The notes below the pieces were generated by a model, which was given only the letters and a program-made list of their open reading frames with translations, ran no database searches and had not been told where the DNA came from. The position numbers and the translations under genes were made by a program. 64,000 nt of DNA from Klebsiella indica (GTDB taxonomy: Bacteria; Pseudomonadota; Gammaproteobacteria; Enterobacterales; Enterobacteriaceae). Positions 19,311-33,135 of the stretch are shown piece by piece. The stretch lies in NCBI RefSeq assembly GCF_005860775.1, contig NZ_VCHQ01000015.1:1-64000 (forward strand), read 5' to 3'. Within the stretch, counting starts at the first letter, position 1. Each line of letters starts with the position of its first letter.

Positions 19311-20285
19311 ATGGCGAACATGTTTGCCCTGATCCTGGTCATCGCTACACTGGTGACGGGTCTGTTGTGGTGCCTCGATAAATTTATCTTTGCGCCAAAA
19401 CGTCGTGATCATCAGGCCGCTGCTCTGGCAGCGACTGGCGACCAGTTGGACAAAAAAACGCTGAAAAAAGTTGGCCCGAAACCCGGCTGGCTGGAAACAG
19501 GCGCTTCGGTATTCCCGGTACTGGCCATTGTGCTGGTGGTTCGCTCATTTATTTATGAGCCCTTCCAGATCCCTTCGGGGTCAATGATGCCGACCCTGCT
19601 GATTGGCGATTTTATCCTGGTGGAGAAGTTTGCTTACGGCATTAAAGATCCGATTTATCAGAAAACGCTAATTGAAACCGGTCATCCGAAACGGGGCGAT
19701 ATCGTCGTCTTCAAATATCCGCAAGATCCGAGCCTGGATTATATTAAACGTGCGGTGGGTTTACCGGGTGATAAAGTCACTTACGATCCGATCGCTAAAC
19801 AGATCACCATTCAGCCAGGCTGTAGTTCTGGCCAGGCCTGCGGCAATGCTCTGCCGATAACCTATTCCAACGTTGAGCCGAGCGATTTCGTACAGACTTT
19901 CTCTCGTAGCAATGGCGGTGAAGCGAGTAGCGGTTTCTGGCAGTTGCCAAAAGGCGAAACTAAGGCTGACGGTATCCGGCTGACGGAACGCAAAGAGACG
20001 CTGGGCGACGTCACGCACAGTATTCTGACCGTGCCGATTGCGCAGGACCAGGTGGGGATGTATTACCATCAGTCCGGCTTGCCGCTGGCGACCTGGATCG
20101 TTCCGCCGGGGCAATATTTCATGATGGGCGACAACCGTGATAACAGCGCTGACAGCCGTTATTGGGGCTTTGTGCCGGAAGCCAATCTGGTGGGTAAAGC
20201 GGTCGCAATCTGGATGAGCTTCGAAAAACAGGAAGGTGAGTGGCCTACCGGAGTCCGTTTATCCCGTATCGGCGGCATCCATTAA
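19311..20285 (+). CDS. lepB: Signal peptidase I
   Basis: LepB removes signal peptides from exported proteins. It is an inner-membrane protein of 324 residues. Two transmembrane segments (about 3-22 and 62-78) precede the periplasmic catalytic domain. The serine/lysine dyad is Ser91 in IPSGSMMPTL and Lys146 in YIKRAVGLPGD. The signature MGDNRDNSADSRYWG is near the C-terminus. The start follows a GGAG site and lies 15 nt after lepA. Confidence 0.97.
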   Translation: MANMFALILVIATLVTGLLWCLDKFIFAPKRRDHQAAALAATGDQLDKKTLKKVGPKPGWLETGASVFPVLAIVLVVRSFIYEPFQIPSGSMMPTLLIGDFILVEKFAYGIKDPIYQKTLIETGHPKRGDIVVFKYPQDPSLDYIKRAVGLPGDKVTYDPIAKQITIQPGCSSGQACGNALPITYSNVEPSDFVQTFSRSNGGEASSGFWQLPKGETKADGIRLTERKETLGDVTHSILTVPIAQDQVGMYYHQSGLPLATWIVPPGQYFMMGDNRDNSADSRYWGFVPEANLVGKAVAIWMSFEKQEGEWPTGVRLSRIGGIH

Positions 20286-20300
20286 TTTCCCGCTCTTATT

Positions 20301-20336
20301 CACGCTGCCGCGGTAATAACGGCAGCGTGAATTATT
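20301..20336 (+). terminator. Hairpin between lepB and rnc
   Basis: CACGCTGCCG pairs with CGGCAGCGTG around a 9-nt loop, followed by AATTATTT. It is a plausible terminator for lepAB ahead of the rnc promoter, although the T-run is interrupted. Confidence 0.6.
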
Positions 20337-20429
20337 TAAGATTTAAATCTTGCCAAACTAACGACATCCCTTGTTGTTGCGTATAGAATATCCCCCCGAA
20401 GTTTTAGGTTGTCTTTCGTAAGATTGACA

Positions 20430-20478
20430 CAGCACACGAAACCGCGTTGGTTGTTACTCAGGTCGGTTTCGTGTGCTG
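20430..20478 (+). promoter_or_regulatory. RNase III autoregulatory stem in the rnc leader
   Basis: CAGCACACGAAACC (20430-20443) is exactly complementary to GGTTTCGTGTGCTG (20465-20478). The result is a 14-bp perfect stem capped by a 21-nt loop, 31 nt before the rnc start. In E. coli the rnc leader is cut in such a stem by RNase III itself, which destabilises the rnc-era-recO message. Confidence 0.85.
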
Positions 20479-20506
20479 CATTTTTGACGCATTTATCTAT
20501 TGGTAA

Positions 20507-22092
<1,586 letters not shown>

Positions 22093-22256
22093 GTTGGATA
22101 CGCTATGGCTTTCCGGGAGCCGGAAAAAACGCGCGGGGTTTTGAACAGCGCTTGCGCTGACTCGGTCAGCACTGGATCCGGGGAGCATACTGTCGTTTGC
22201 AGTGGCGGAAAGCGGGCGCAACCCGTCTGTCGGCAACGTAAAAGACGGCAAATATG

Positions 22257-22994
22257 ATGGACGGCTGGCAGCGCGCTTTTGTTCTGCATAGTCGACCCTG
22301 GAGCGAAAGCAGCCTGATGCTGGACGCCTTCACGGAAGAGTCAGGGCGCGTACGCCTTGTCGCTAAAGGCGCACGTTCTAAACGCTCCAGTCTTAAAGGC
22401 GCGCTTCAGCCTTTCACTCCCTTACTGCTCCGCTTTAGCGGGCGCGGCGAAGTCAAAACGTTGCGCAGCGCGGAGGCCGTTTCCCTGGCGCTGCCGCTTA
22501 GCGGTATCACGCTTTATAGCGGGCTTTACGTTAACGAACTGCTTTCCCGCGTGCTGGAGCACGAAACGCGCTTCTCTGAACTCTTCTTTGATTATCTGCA
22601 CTGTATTCAGTCTCTGGCCGGCGCGAGCGGCTCGCCGGAACCGGCGCTGCGTCGTTTTGAACTGGCGCTGCTTGGGCACCTGGGCTACGGCGTTGATTTT
22701 CTGCACTGCGCCGGGAGCGGGGAACCGGTTGACGACACCATGACCTATCGCTACCGTGAAGAGAAAGGTTTTATCGCCAGCGTGGTTATTGATAACAACA
22801 CCTTTACCGGGCACCATCTTAAGGCGCTGGCGAGCCGGGAATTTCCTGACGGCGACGCCCTGCGCGCGGCAAAACGTTTCACCCGTATCGCCCTGAAGCC
22901 CTATCTTGGCGGAAAACCGTTAAAGAGTCGGGAGCTGTTTCGCCAGTTTATGCCCGCGCGGGCGGCGCGTGCCGATAAACCAAATAACGATTAA
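22257..22994 (+). CDS. recO: DNA repair protein RecO
   Basis: RecO works with RecR (and RecF) to load RecA on SSB-coated single-stranded DNA at gaps. From the second of two adjacent ATG codons it is 245 residues beginning [15 protein letters not shown], which aligns with E. coli MEGWQRAF; the ATG at 22254 adds one Met. The N-terminal OB fold is followed by a helical domain and a conserved C-terminal FRQFMP. Its stop shares a base with an in-frame ATG ahead of pdxJ, so the operon continues rnc-era-recO-pdxJ-acpS. Confidence 0.95.
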   Translation: MDGWQRAFVLHSRPWSESSLMLDAFTEESGRVRLVAKGARSKRSSLKGALQPFTPLLLRFSGRGEVKTLRSAEAVSLALPLSGITLYSGLYVNELLSRVLEHETRFSELFFDYLHCIQSLAGASGSPEPALRRFELALLGHLGYGVDFLHCAGSGEPVDDTMTYRYREEKGFIASVVIDNNTFTGHHLKALASREFPDGDALRAAKRFTRIALKPYLGGKPLKSRELFRQFMPARAARADKPNND

Positions 22995-23005
22995 TGAGGA
23001 TTGTC

Positions 23006-23736
23006 ATGGCTGAATTACTGTTAGGGGTCAATATTGACCACATTGCGACATTACGCAACGCGCGCGGCACCGCTTATCCGGACCCGGTACAGGCGGCTTT
23101 TATCGCTGAGCAGGCCGGCGCCGATGGTATTACCGTTCATTTACGTGAAGATCGCCGACATATTACCGATCGTGATGTTCGTATTCTGCGCCAGACCCTT
23201 GATACGCGCATGAATCTGGAAATGGCGGTAACGGAAGAGATGCTGAATATTGCTTGTGAGGTTAAACCCCATTTCTGCTGCCTGGTGCCGGAAAAACGCC
23301 AGGAAGTAACCACCGAAGGCGGGCTGGATGTTGCTGGTCAGCCAGATAAAATGCGTGATGCCTGCAAACGTCTCGCCGATGCGGGGATCCAGGTGTCCCT
23401 GTTTATTGATGCTGATGAGGCGCAAATTAAGGCGGCAGCGGCGGTCGGCGCGCCCTATATCGAAATTCACACTGGCTGCTATGCCGATGCGGAAACGGAC
23501 GCTGAGCAGGCAAAAGAGCTGGCGCGTATTGCTAAATCGGCAACCTACGCCGCCAGTCTGGGGTTGAAGGTCAATGCCGGTCATGGCCTTACCTATCATA
23601 ACGTGAAAGCGATCGCGGCCCTGCCGGAAATGCACGAGCTGAACATCGGCCACGCCATTATTGGTCGCGCGGTGATGAGCGGCCTGAAAGAGGCGGTTGC
23701 TGAAATGAAGCGTCTGATGCAGGAAGCGCGTGCTTA

Positions 23737-23737
<1 letters not shown>
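23006..23737 (+). CDS. pdxJ: Pyridoxine 5'-phosphate synthase
   Basis: PdxJ condenses 3-amino-2-oxopropyl phosphate with 1-deoxy-D-xylulose 5-phosphate to make pyridoxine 5'-phosphate, the last ring-closing step of the DXP-dependent vitamin B6 pathway. The protein is 243 residues, a TIM barrel, with [15 protein letters not shown] at the start, HLREDRRHI and the glycine-rich [10 protein letters not shown]. The ATG at 23006 gives the family start MAELLLGVN. The pdxJ stop overlaps the acpS start by one base. Confidence 0.97.
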
Positions 23738-24422
<685 letters not shown>

Positions 24423-24469
24423 TTATCTGCTCAGGCCAGCTCTTTTGCATCGCGCAGAAGCGCTCGCCG

Positions 24470-25318
24470 TCACACCAGCTTTTTCACCAGCGCTTCGCTG
24501 TGACGGATACGATCCGGAGCATGCTCAAGGTCCTGCTGGATGAGGCCCATAAACAGGAGGTCGGTGAGCATCATTTGCGCGCTGGTGGAGGAAATGGCGG
24601 CGCTGCGCGTAGCCTGCTCTTCAGCAATGGTATACAGACACAGGGTTGCCTGCTGTTGCAGCGCGTTAGGATTAAAGCCGGTGATCGCCAGAATCTGGCT
24701 CCCCACTCGTAATGCTTCACCGGCAGCCATATTGATTTCACGCCGTTCGCCAGAATAGGAGATCGCCACCAGCAGATCGTCCGACGACATCGCTTGTACC
24801 GTTGCCAGCAGAGCATGCATATCCTGTTCAGCAACGGCGTTAATGCCAATCTTCATCAGCTTCCAGCTAAAATTTCTCGCCACCAGCCCCGACGCGCCGA
24901 TACCGGTAATAATAATCCGCCGGGCGTGACGCAATAGCGCAACGGCTTCCAGTAGTTTATCTTCAGTATTGACATCCAGCGACGCGTGCATTGCCGCGAT
25001 ATTGTCTTTAATCAGCTTTTCTCCCACCAGTCGCAGAGGATCATCGCCGCGAATTTGATTATGCACCGGTACGGATTGCGCGGTGCTACTGCTGGCCAGC
25101 GCTTCGCTTAACGCCAGCTTCAAGGCCGGAAAGCCCTTGAATCCCATTTTCTGGGCGAATTTCACGACGCTTGACTGGCTGATACCGGCTTCGCCCGCCA
25201 GCTGCTGCGAGCTGAGGTGGCGGGTTTGATCCGGTTGAGCCAGAATAAAATCAGCCAGTTTTTTATCACTGGCGGCCAGCGAGGGGTAGCGCTGGCGGAT
25301 ACGGGTCAAACAGTTCAT
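24470..25318 (-). CDS. yfhH: RpiR/MurR family transcriptional regulator YfhH
   Basis: This 282-residue regulator has an N-terminal helix-turn-helix of the RpiR type (about residues 1-77; SSQQLAGEAGISQSSVVKFAQKMGF). A C-terminal SIS sugar-phosphate-binding domain (about 110-260) contains IITGIGASGLVARN and ISYSGERREI. Family members sense phosphosugars. The ligand and targets of YfhH are unknown to me, and no sugar genes lie beside it. Length matches E. coli YfhH. Confidence 0.92.
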   Translation of the reverse strand: MNCLTRIRQRYPSLAASDKKLADFILAQPDQTRHLSSQQLAGEAGISQSSVVKFAQKMGFKGFPALKLALSEALASSSTAQSVPVHNQIRGDDPLRLVGEKLIKDNIAAMHASLDVNTEDKLLEAVALLRHARRIIITGIGASGLVARNFSWKLMKIGINAVAEQDMHALLATVQAMSSDDLLVAISYSGERREINMAAGEALRVGSQILAITGFNPNALQQQATLCLYTIAEEQATRSAAISSTSAQMMLTDLLFMGLIQQDLEHAPDRIRHSEALVKKLV

Positions 25319-25529
25319 AGCGGCTCCGGAGGACAGCTTTTACCCTCGGCTGAAAGAATTTTGTATTCAATTATAAAAGGATTATCGCGAATTAAAAATT
25401 CTATGTCTCAGATTTTTCAGCAAAAGCATTTTCTTAATCCAGGCTCAACGACGGTCGATGTTTTCCCCGTATGCGGCCTGAGGCTGTTAATCTGTGAGTT
25501 ATCGGAGCAATCGTTCAGGGGAGTGAGTT

Positions 25530-26719
<1,190 letters not shown>

Positions 26720-26761
26720 GTCAGGCGGTGCCCCGGAACAGGCACTATTACAGGATACTGC

Positions 26762-28297
26762 CTAATACCCCAGCCCCGGAATTTTCAATTTTGCGTTATC
26801 AACCAGGGCCTCGGCGCTAAGTTTGAAAAAGGGCATGGCAAACGGCTCTTCTTTATCCAGTTCATCCGGCATGACCGCCGGGTAGCTTTCGCCTATGGCC
26901 GCGACCTGCGCCTCTCTCCTTTCTTTTTCCGCAAGATAGCCCACGAGGCTAATATGGTATTTACGGATATTCTCGACGTAGGCGTAAGCTTCATGACCGC
27001 GCGCATAGCCGTATTTTAGCCGGCTGTAGTAGTTTTTCTGACTCAGTAGCGGCAGGCGTTGCTTCACATCGGCCCAGCTATTGGGGTCGCCTTTTTGCTT
27101 TTTCGTCAGCGCCATGGCGTCAAGCATATGCGCATAGCCCATATTGTAAGCCGCCAGCGCAAACCAGATTCGCTCGTCCTGAGGAACGGCGTCCGGGACT
27201 TTACTCATCATGTCCTGTAAATAACGCATGCCGCCGTCGATGCTTTGCTCGGCATCAGTACGGTCGGTCAGGCCGAGGCTTTGCGCCGTATTACGGGTGA
27301 GCATCATTATTCCGCGAACGCCGGTCGGCGAGGTGGCCTGCGGATCCCAGTGTGACTCCTGCCAGGAAATAGCCGCCAGCAGTCGCCAGTCTATCTGCCG
27401 GGCATATTTTTCAAACATTGGCTGCAGTTCCGGGAGGACGTTTTCCACCGCGCGCAGAAAGGTCCGGGTATCGACGTAATCAAAATCGTTGCCGTGGCCG
27501 AGATATTTCTCTTCCAGGCGCGCGAGAGCGCCGTTTTCATTGATATTATTGAAAAAATCGAGCATTGCCGCCGACAGGGAATTATCCTCGCCCTTTTCGC
27601 TAAACCAGGTCACCGGTTGTTCGTCGCTGATATCCAGCGCCACGGCCAGCTCCGGATGGACGCGCTGAAAGCGGCTGATGGCCACCGAATCCGCGATGGT
27701 GTAGTCGAGCTTGCCATCAATGACCGCCTGCATCAGATCCGTTGTCCCGCGTTTATCGTCCACGCGCCAGGCGAGATCGGGGTATTTTTGCGCTTTCACT
27801 ACCTGCAAATCGTTAATCGCCACATGCCCCGGCGCGATAATCAGCTGCCCGGCGATGAGATCCGCCAGGCTACGCGGGCGCGGACTGCCAACGCGATAAA
27901 CCAGCTGCTGTGAAACGGAATAGTAGGTCGGCCCGGCCTGATAGTTCTTCACCCGCTCAGAATTGTAGACCAGGCCGGCGGCCAGCATATCGGCTTTCCC
28001 CTCATCAAGATCGTCGAATAGCTGGCTGATATTCTGCCGGACGGTGATTTTCAGCTTAACGCCGAGGTAGTCGGCAAACTGCTGCGCCAGCTCATAGTCG
28101 AAACCGTAGGTATTCTCATTGATGGTCGTAAAGGTCACCGGCGAATTAATGGTACTGACGCGCAGTTCTCCGCGCGCGATGATCCCCGCCACGCGATTCT
28201 CTGGTTTCCCGGTCCACGGGATTGACGGCCACAGAGCCGCTGCCAGCAAGAGCGTAACAATGCCGATAAGCAGATAATTAATCTTCAGCTTTTTCAG
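26762..28297 (-). CDS. mltF: Membrane-bound lytic murein transglycosylase F
   Basis: MltF cleaves peptidoglycan with formation of 1,6-anhydromuramic ends, anchored at the cell envelope. It has an N-terminal hydrophobic segment ([15 protein letters not shown]), a periplasmic solute-binding-like domain of about 240 residues, and a C-terminal lysozyme-like SLT domain with [15 protein letters not shown] (catalytic Glu). The family start would fall on CTG at 28297 (KKLKINYLL); an in-frame ATG lies 27 codons upstream at 28378 and a GTG at 28426, so the start is uncertain. The last 45 or so residues differ clearly from the E. coli tail. Confidence 0.9.
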   Translation of the reverse strand: MKKLKINYLLIGIVTLLLAAALWPSIPWTGKPENRVAGIIARGELRVSTINSPVTFTTINENTYGFDYELAQQFADYLGVKLKITVRQNISQLFDDLDEGKADMLAAGLVYNSERVKNYQAGPTYYSVSQQLVYRVGSPRPRSLADLIAGQLIIAPGHVAINDLQVVKAQKYPDLAWRVDDKRGTTDLMQAVIDGKLDYTIADSVAISRFQRVHPELAVALDISDEQPVTWFSEKGEDNSLSAAMLDFFNNINENGALARLEEKYLGHGNDFDYVDTRTFLRAVENVLPELQPMFEKYARQIDWRLLAAISWQESHWDPQATSPTGVRGIMMLTRNTAQSLGLTDRTDAEQSIDGGMRYLQDMMSKVPDAVPQDERIWFALAAYNMGYAHMLDAMALTKKQKGDPNSWADVKQRLPLLSQKNYYSRLKYGYARGHEAYAYVENIRKYHISLVGYLAEKERREAQVAAIGESYPAVMPDELDKEEPFAMPFFKLSAEALVDNAKLKIPGLGY

Positions 28298-28461
28298 ATG
28301 GTTAATTTTCTGCAGCGTCCGGATCCTCAGCAGATTATGAGCGGAAAAAATAAAAGCCTGTTGTTGAATGAGCGGCATTTTGCTTAAGAATGCGCCAGTT
28401 GGCAACTTATTCGCGAGACGGGGCACATTAATTGCGAAATGACGGCAAGTATTTTATTTCT

Positions 28462-28477
28462 ACGCAAACGGTTTCGT
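28462..28477 (+). promoter_or_regulatory. PurR operator of purL
   Basis: ACGCAAACGGTTTCGT matches 14 of 16 positions of the PurR consensus ACGCAAACGTTTGCGT. It lies 75 nt before the purL start. purL belongs to the PurR regulon in E. coli, so the assignment is consistent. Confidence 0.88.
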
Positions 28478-28552
28478 CGTGACGCAGGATTCACTATAAT
28501 GGCGCCCGTTTCCCCCCTGGCTCACCCTGAAAGCTTCGAAGACGAGAGACTT

Positions 28553-31500
28553 ATGATGGAAATTTTTCGTGGTTCACCTGCACTGTCGGCATTCCGTATC
28601 AATAAACTGCTGGCACGTTTCCAGGCGGCCAACCTTCCGGTAAGCACGATATATGCCGAGTATGTTCATTTTGCCGACCTCAGCGCCCCGTTAAACGGCG
28701 ACGATCGCGAGAAACTGGCCAGGTTGCTCAAGTATGGCCCGAACTTAAGCAGCCATACCCCAACCGGTAAGCTACTGCTCGTCACTCCCCGTCCTGGCAC
28801 CATCTCTCCCTGGTCTTCTAAAGCTACCGACATCGCCCATAACTGCGGTCTGTCCCAGATTGTGCGCCTGGAGCGCGGCGTCGCGTACTACGTTGAAGCC
28901 AGCAGCCTGAATGATGAACAATGGGCGCAGGTGGCGGCTGAACTGCACGACCGGATGATGGAAAGCGTATTCGATGTGCTGGAAGCGGGGGAAAAACTGT
29001 TCGCCCACCATCAGCCAACTCCGGTGACCAGCGTCGATTTGCTGGGGCAGGGGCGTCAGGCGCTGATTGATGCCAACCTCCGTCTGGGGCTGGCCCTGGC
29101 GGATGACGAAATAGACTATCTGCAGGATGCCTTCCAGACGCTGGGGCGTAACCCGAATGATATTGAACTCTACATGTTCGCACAGGCCAACTCCGAGCAC
29201 TGTCGACACAAGATTTTTAACGCCGACTGGGTTATTGATGGCGAACAGCAGCCGAAGTCGCTGTTCAAAATGATCAAAAACACCTTCGAGAAGACTCCTG
29301 ATTATGTGCTGTCGGCCTATAAAGATAACGCTGCCGTGATGGAAGGTTCGGCGGTGGGGCGCTACTTTGCTGACCATGAAACCGGCCGCTATGACTTCCA
29401 TCAGGAAGAGGCGCATATTCTGATGAAGGTTGAAACCCACAACCACCCGACGGCGATCTCTCCGTGGCCGGGGGCGGCTACCGGTTCCGGCGGCGAAATC
29501 CGCGATGAAGGCGCGACCGGTCGCGGGGCTAAACCGAAAGCAGGCCTGGTTGGTTTCTCCGTTTCCAACCTGCGTATTCCGGGATTTGAACAACCCTGGG
29601 AAGAGGATTTCGGCAAGCCGGAGCGTATTGTTACCGCGCTGGATATCATGACCGAAGGCCCTCTGGGCGGCGCGGCCTTTAATAACGAATTTGGGCGCCC
29701 GGCGCTGAACGGTTATTTCCGTACCTATGAAGAAAAAGTGACCAGCCATAACGGCGAAGAGCTGCGCGGCTATCACAAGCCCATTATGCTGGCGGGCGGT
29801 ATCGGCAACATTCGCGGCGAACACGTGCAGAAGGGCGAAATCGTGGTTGGCGCGAAGCTGATTGTCCTCGGGGGCCCGGCGATGAATATTGGTCTCGGCG
29901 GAGGCGCGGCTTCCTCAATGGCTTCCGGTCAGTCTGATGCGGATCTGGATTTTGCGTCCGTACAGCGCGACAACCCGGAAATGGAGCGCCGCTGCCAGGA
30001 AGTGATCGACCGCTGCTGGCAACTGGGCGACGCTAACCCGATTCTGTTTATTCACGATGTTGGCGCGGGCGGTTTGTCGAATGCGATGCCGGAACTGGTC
30101 AGCGATGGCGGCCGCGGCGGTAAATTCCAGTTGCGTGACATCCTTAGCGATGAGCCGGGCATGAGTCCGCTGGAAATCTGGTGTAACGAATCTCAGGAAC
30201 GCTATGTTCTGGCGGTAGCCCCGGAGCAGTTGCCGTTGTTCGATGAGCTGTGCCGCCGCGAGCGCGCGCCGTACGCGGTCATCGGTGAAGCGACTGAAGA
30301 GCAGCACCTGAGCCTCAGCGATAGCCACTTTAACGATCGACCGATTGATCTGCCGCTGGACGTACTGCTGGGCAAAACGCCGAAAATGACCCGCGATGTG
30401 CAGTCTCTGAAAGCCCAGGGCCAGAATCTGGAACGTCAGGGTATCACCATTGCCGACGCGGTGAATCGTGTACTGCATCTGCCGACCGTGGCGGAGAAAA
30501 CGTTCCTGGTCACTATTGGCGACCGCACCGTAACCGGCATGGTTGCGCGGGATCAGATGGTCGGCCCGTGGCAGGTTCCGGTTGCCAACTGCGCGGTAAC
30601 CACTGCCAGCCTCGACAGCTACTACGGTGAAGCCATGTCAATCGGCGAACGCGCGCCGGTCGCGCTGCTGGATTTTGCCGCTTCCGCCCGTCTGGCGGTA
30701 GGCGAGGCGCTGACCAACATTGTCGCCACGCAGATTGGCGCGCTTAACCGCGTGAAGCTGTCGGCAAACTGGATGGCCGCAGCCGGCCATCCGGGGGAAG
30801 ACGCTGGCTTATATGAGGCGGTAAAAGCGGTTGGCGAAGAGCTTTGTCCGGCTCTGGGGCTGACGATTCCGGTGGGTAAAGATTCGATGTCGATGAAAAC
30901 CCGCTGGCAGGAAGGGGCTGAACAGCGTGAAATGACCTCTCCGCTGTCGCTGGTGATTTCCGCTTTTGCCCGCGTGGAGGACGTGCGCCGCACCGTGACG
31001 CCGCAGCTCTCCAGCGAAGAGAACGCCCTGCTGTTGATTGATCTGGGCAAGGGGAATAATGCGCTGGGCGCAACCGCGCTGGCGCAGGTTTATCGCCAGC
31101 TCGGGGATGTCACCGCGGACGTTCGCGACGTTGCTCAACTGAAAGGCTTCTGGGACGCAATGCAGACGCTGGTGGCGGAGGATAAGCTGCTGGCCTGGCA
31201 TGACCGTTCCGATGGCGGCCTGCTGGTGACGCTGGCTGAAATGGCGTTTGCCGGTCACTGCAGCGTCAATGTTGATATCGCCGCGCTTGGCGCTGACCAT
31301 CTGGCGGCGCTGTTTAATGAAGAGCTGGGCGGCGTAATTCAGGTTCGTGCAGCCGATCGCCAGGCGGTTGAAGCGCTGCTGGCGGCAAATGGGCTGGCGG
31401 ATTGCGTTCACTATCTGGGCCAGGCGACGGCGGGCGACCGCTTTGTTATTTCGGCGGATGACCGTGTGGTATTTAGCGAAAGTCGTACCACCCTGCGTAC

Positions 31501-32440
31501 CTGGTGGGCAGAAACCACCTGGCAGATGCAGCGTCTGCGTGATAACCCGGAGTGTGCTGACCAGGAGCACGATGCGAAAACTAACGATGCCGATCCGGGC
31601 CTTAACGTGAAGCTCTCCTTCGACATCAATGACGATATTGCTGCTCCCTATATTGCTACCGGCGCACGTCCGAAGGTTGCGGTGCTGCGTGAGCAGGGCG
31701 TTAACTCACACGTTGAAATGGCCGCCGCGTTCCATCGCGCAGGCTTTGACGCTATCGACGTACATATGAGCGATCTGCTGGCGGGCCATACCGGTCTTGC
31801 GGATTTCCAGGCGCTGGTGGCCTGTGGCGGCTTCTCCTACGGCGATGTGTTAGGCGCAGGCGAAGGCTGGGCGAAATCGATTCTGTTTAATGAGCGCGTG
31901 CGCGACGAGTTTGCCACCTTCTTCCATCGTCCGCAGACGCTGGCGCTGGGGGTGTGCAACGGTTGTCAGATGATGTCAAATCTGCGTGAGCTGATCCCCG
32001 GCAGTGACCTGTGGCCGCGCTTTGTGCGCAACCAGTCTGACCGTTTTGAAGCGCGCTTCAGCCTGGTTGAAGTGACCCAAAGCCCGTCGCTGTTGTTGCA
32101 GGGCATGGTCGGGTCGATGATGCCAATTGCCGTTTCTCACGGTGAAGGGCAGGTGGAAGTCCGTGATGGCGCGCATCTGGCGCAGCTTGAGAGCAAAGGT
32201 CTGGTGGCGCTGCGTTTCGTGGATAACTTCGGTCAGGTCACGGAAAACTATCCGGCTAACCCGAATGGTTCGCCGAACGGTATCACCGCCGTAACCAGCG
32301 AAAGCGGGCGCGCCACGATCATGATGCCGCACCCGGAGCGTGTTTTCCGTACCGTGTCGAACTCCTGGCACCCGGAAAACTGGGGTGAAGACAGCCCGTG
32401 GATGCGTATTTTCCGCAATGCGCGTAAACAGCTGGGTTAA
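28553..32440 (+). CDS. purL: Phosphoribosylformylglycinamidine synthase
   Basis: PurL converts FGAR, glutamine and ATP to FGAM in de novo purine synthesis. The 1295-residue protein is the large single-chain form: an N-terminal PurS-like region, two AIR-synthase-type ATP domains ([35 protein letters not shown] appears in two pieces), and a C-terminal glutaminase. That glutaminase has the nucleophile in GVCNGCQMM and the His/Glu pair in MPHPER. The ATG at 28553 (MMEIFRG) matches E. coli; the in-frame upstream ATG at 28439 would place the start before the PurR site. Confidence 0.97.
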   Translation: MMEIFRGSPALSAFRINKLLARFQAANLPVSTIYAEYVHFADLSAPLNGDDREKLARLLKYGPNLSSHTPTGKLLLVTPRPGTISPWSSKATDIAHNCGLSQIVRLERGVAYYVEASSLNDEQWAQVAAELHDRMMESVFDVLEAGEKLFAHHQPTPVTSVDLLGQGRQALIDANLRLGLALADDEIDYLQDAFQTLGRNPNDIELYMFAQANSEHCRHKIFNADWVIDGEQQPKSLFKMIKNTFEKTPDYVLSAYKDNAAVMEGSAVGRYFADHETGRYDFHQEEAHILMKVETHNHPTAISPWPGAATGSGGEIRDEGATGRGAKPKAGLVGFSVSNLRIPGFEQPWEEDFGKPERIVTALDIMTEGPLGGAAFNNEFGRPALNGYFRTYEEKVTSHNGEELRGYHKPIMLAGGIGNIRGEHVQKGEIVVGAKLIVLGGPAMNIGLGGGAASSMASGQSDADLDFASVQRDNPEMERRCQEVIDRCWQLGDANPILFIHDVGAGGLSNAMPELVSDGGRGGKFQLRDILSDEPGMSPLEIWCNESQERYVLAVAPEQLPLFDELCRRERAPYAVIGEATEEQHLSLSDSHFNDRPIDLPLDVLLGKTPKMTRDVQSLKAQGQNLERQGITIADAVNRVLHLPTVAEKTFLVTIGDRTVTGMVARDQMVGPWQVPVANCAVTTASLDSYYGEAMSIGERAPVALLDFAASARLAVGEALTNIVATQIGALNRVKLSANWMAAAGHPGEDAGLYEAVKAVGEELCPALGLTIPVGKDSMSMKTRWQEGAEQREMTSPLSLVISAFARVEDVRRTVTPQLSSEENALLLIDLGKGNNALGATALAQVYRQLGDVTADVRDVAQLKGFWDAMQTLVAEDKLLAWHDRSDGGLLVTLAEMAFAGHCSVNVDIAALGADHLAALFNEELGGVIQVRAADRQAVEALLAANGLADCVHYLGQATAGDRFVISADDRVVFSESRTTLRTWWAETTWQMQRLRDNPECADQEHDAKTNDADPGLNVKLSFDINDDIAAPYIATGARPKVAVLREQGVNSHVEMAAAFHRAGFDAIDVHMSDLLAGHTGLADFQALVACGGFSYGDVLGAGEGWAKSILFNERVRDEFATFFHRPQTLALGVCNGCQMMSNLRELIPGSDLWPRFVRNQSDRFEARFSLVEVTQSPSLLLQGMVGSMMPIAVSHGEGQVEVRDGAHLAQLESKGLVALRFVDNFGQVTENYPANPNGSPNGITAVTSESGRATIMMPHPERVFRTVSNSWHPENWGEDSPWMRIFRNARKQLG

Positions 32441-32508
32441 GTCTTCAGGTTATTGAGCGTGAATTGCCCGGAGGAACGCGCAATTCTGCTCCGCGGGTAA
32501 ACTTCATC

Positions 32509-32538
32509 AAGCCTCCTGCGACTGCAGGGGGCTTTTCT
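32509..32538 (+). terminator. purL terminator
   Basis: AAGCCTCCTGC pairs with GCAGGGGGCTT (one G-T pair) around a short loop and is followed by TTCTGT. It is a rho-independent terminator closing the purL transcript. Confidence 0.8.
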
Positions 32539-32562
32539 GTATCTGGTGGCCGTTGGCAAGGG

Positions 32563-32676
32563 TGTCGGGAATCGCCGACAAATGCCTTATAGCGGTGTCG
32601 CTAAAAGGAGACACTTAACTAATTGATTTTAAATGGTATAAAAAAATCACTTATTCGGTGTTGCTGATTAGCGACA
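32563..32676 (+). promoter_or_regulatory. Three GlrR (QseF) activator sites for glmY
   Basis: Three copies of the GlrR-type dyad TGTC-N10-GACA lie in series: 32563-32580 (exact), 32596-32613 (exact) and 32659-32676 (TGTT-N10-GACA). In E. coli and Salmonella GlrR binds three such sites upstream of glmY to activate its sigma-54 promoter. Their spacing upstream of the promoter fits an enhancer. Confidence 0.9.
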
Positions 32677-32765
32677 CTTTGTGCAAATGATGTTCACTAT
32701 CATTACGCACTGAGGCTGTTAAATATTCCTTATTTATCATTGAATTAATAAATATCTTTGTGATA

Positions 32766-32781
32766 TGGCACGCTTCGTGCA
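32766..32781 (+). promoter_or_regulatory. Sigma-54 promoter of glmY
   Basis: TGGCACGCTTCGTGCA carries the GG and GC doublets 12 bp apart that define a sigma-54 -24/-12 promoter. Transcription would start 12-14 nt further on, at the 5' end of GlmY. E. coli has overlapping sigma-70 and sigma-54 promoters at this place; an overlapping sigma-70 -10 (CATAATT at 32780-32786) is visible. Confidence 0.88.
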
Positions 32782-32792
32782 TAATTACAGTC

Positions 32793-32984
32793 AGTGGCTC
32801 ATTCACCTTCTTATGTCAGCCCCTTCGGGACGCGCTACATAAACTTCGAATGACGCACAAACAGGTGCCTGCCGTCCAACTCCTGATAATAGCGACGCTT
32901 TATCAGTCATCGGGCGAAACGTCGAGTTAGGCACCGCCTCATTTCTTAATAAAGCCAGGTTGTTTACAGCCTGGCTTTATTATA
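32793..32984 (+). ncRNA. glmY: Small RNA GlmY
   Basis: The 5' part (AGTGGCTCATTCACC, then TTATGTCAGCCCCTTCGGGA) is nearly identical to GlmY of E. coli, including the first hairpin closed by a CTTCGG tetraloop. The middle forms a long imperfect stem (GGTGCC...GGCACC type). The 3' end is a terminator: AATAAAGCCAGG pairs with CCTGGCTTTATT. GlmY sequesters the adaptor RapZ and so protects the homologous RNA GlmZ, which activates glmS translation when glucosamine-6-phosphate is low. The length of about 190 nt fits. Confidence 0.93.
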
Positions 32985-33135
32985 TTCGTTATCGTTTGCG
33001 CGACAGGCTCTCTCCGGCGCCGGTGTAAACGCGGCTCAGAACACCGTGTGTTTTGACCTGTAACATGAAATCCATAGCGTATATCGGGCATTTTCGGGGT
33101 AGCATCGTAATGAGCCAATGAGTGAGACGATATCC

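Noticed and set aside
28772..29824. 350-codon frame antisense to purL
   Set aside because: Lies entirely within purL on the other strand, with no recognisable domain.
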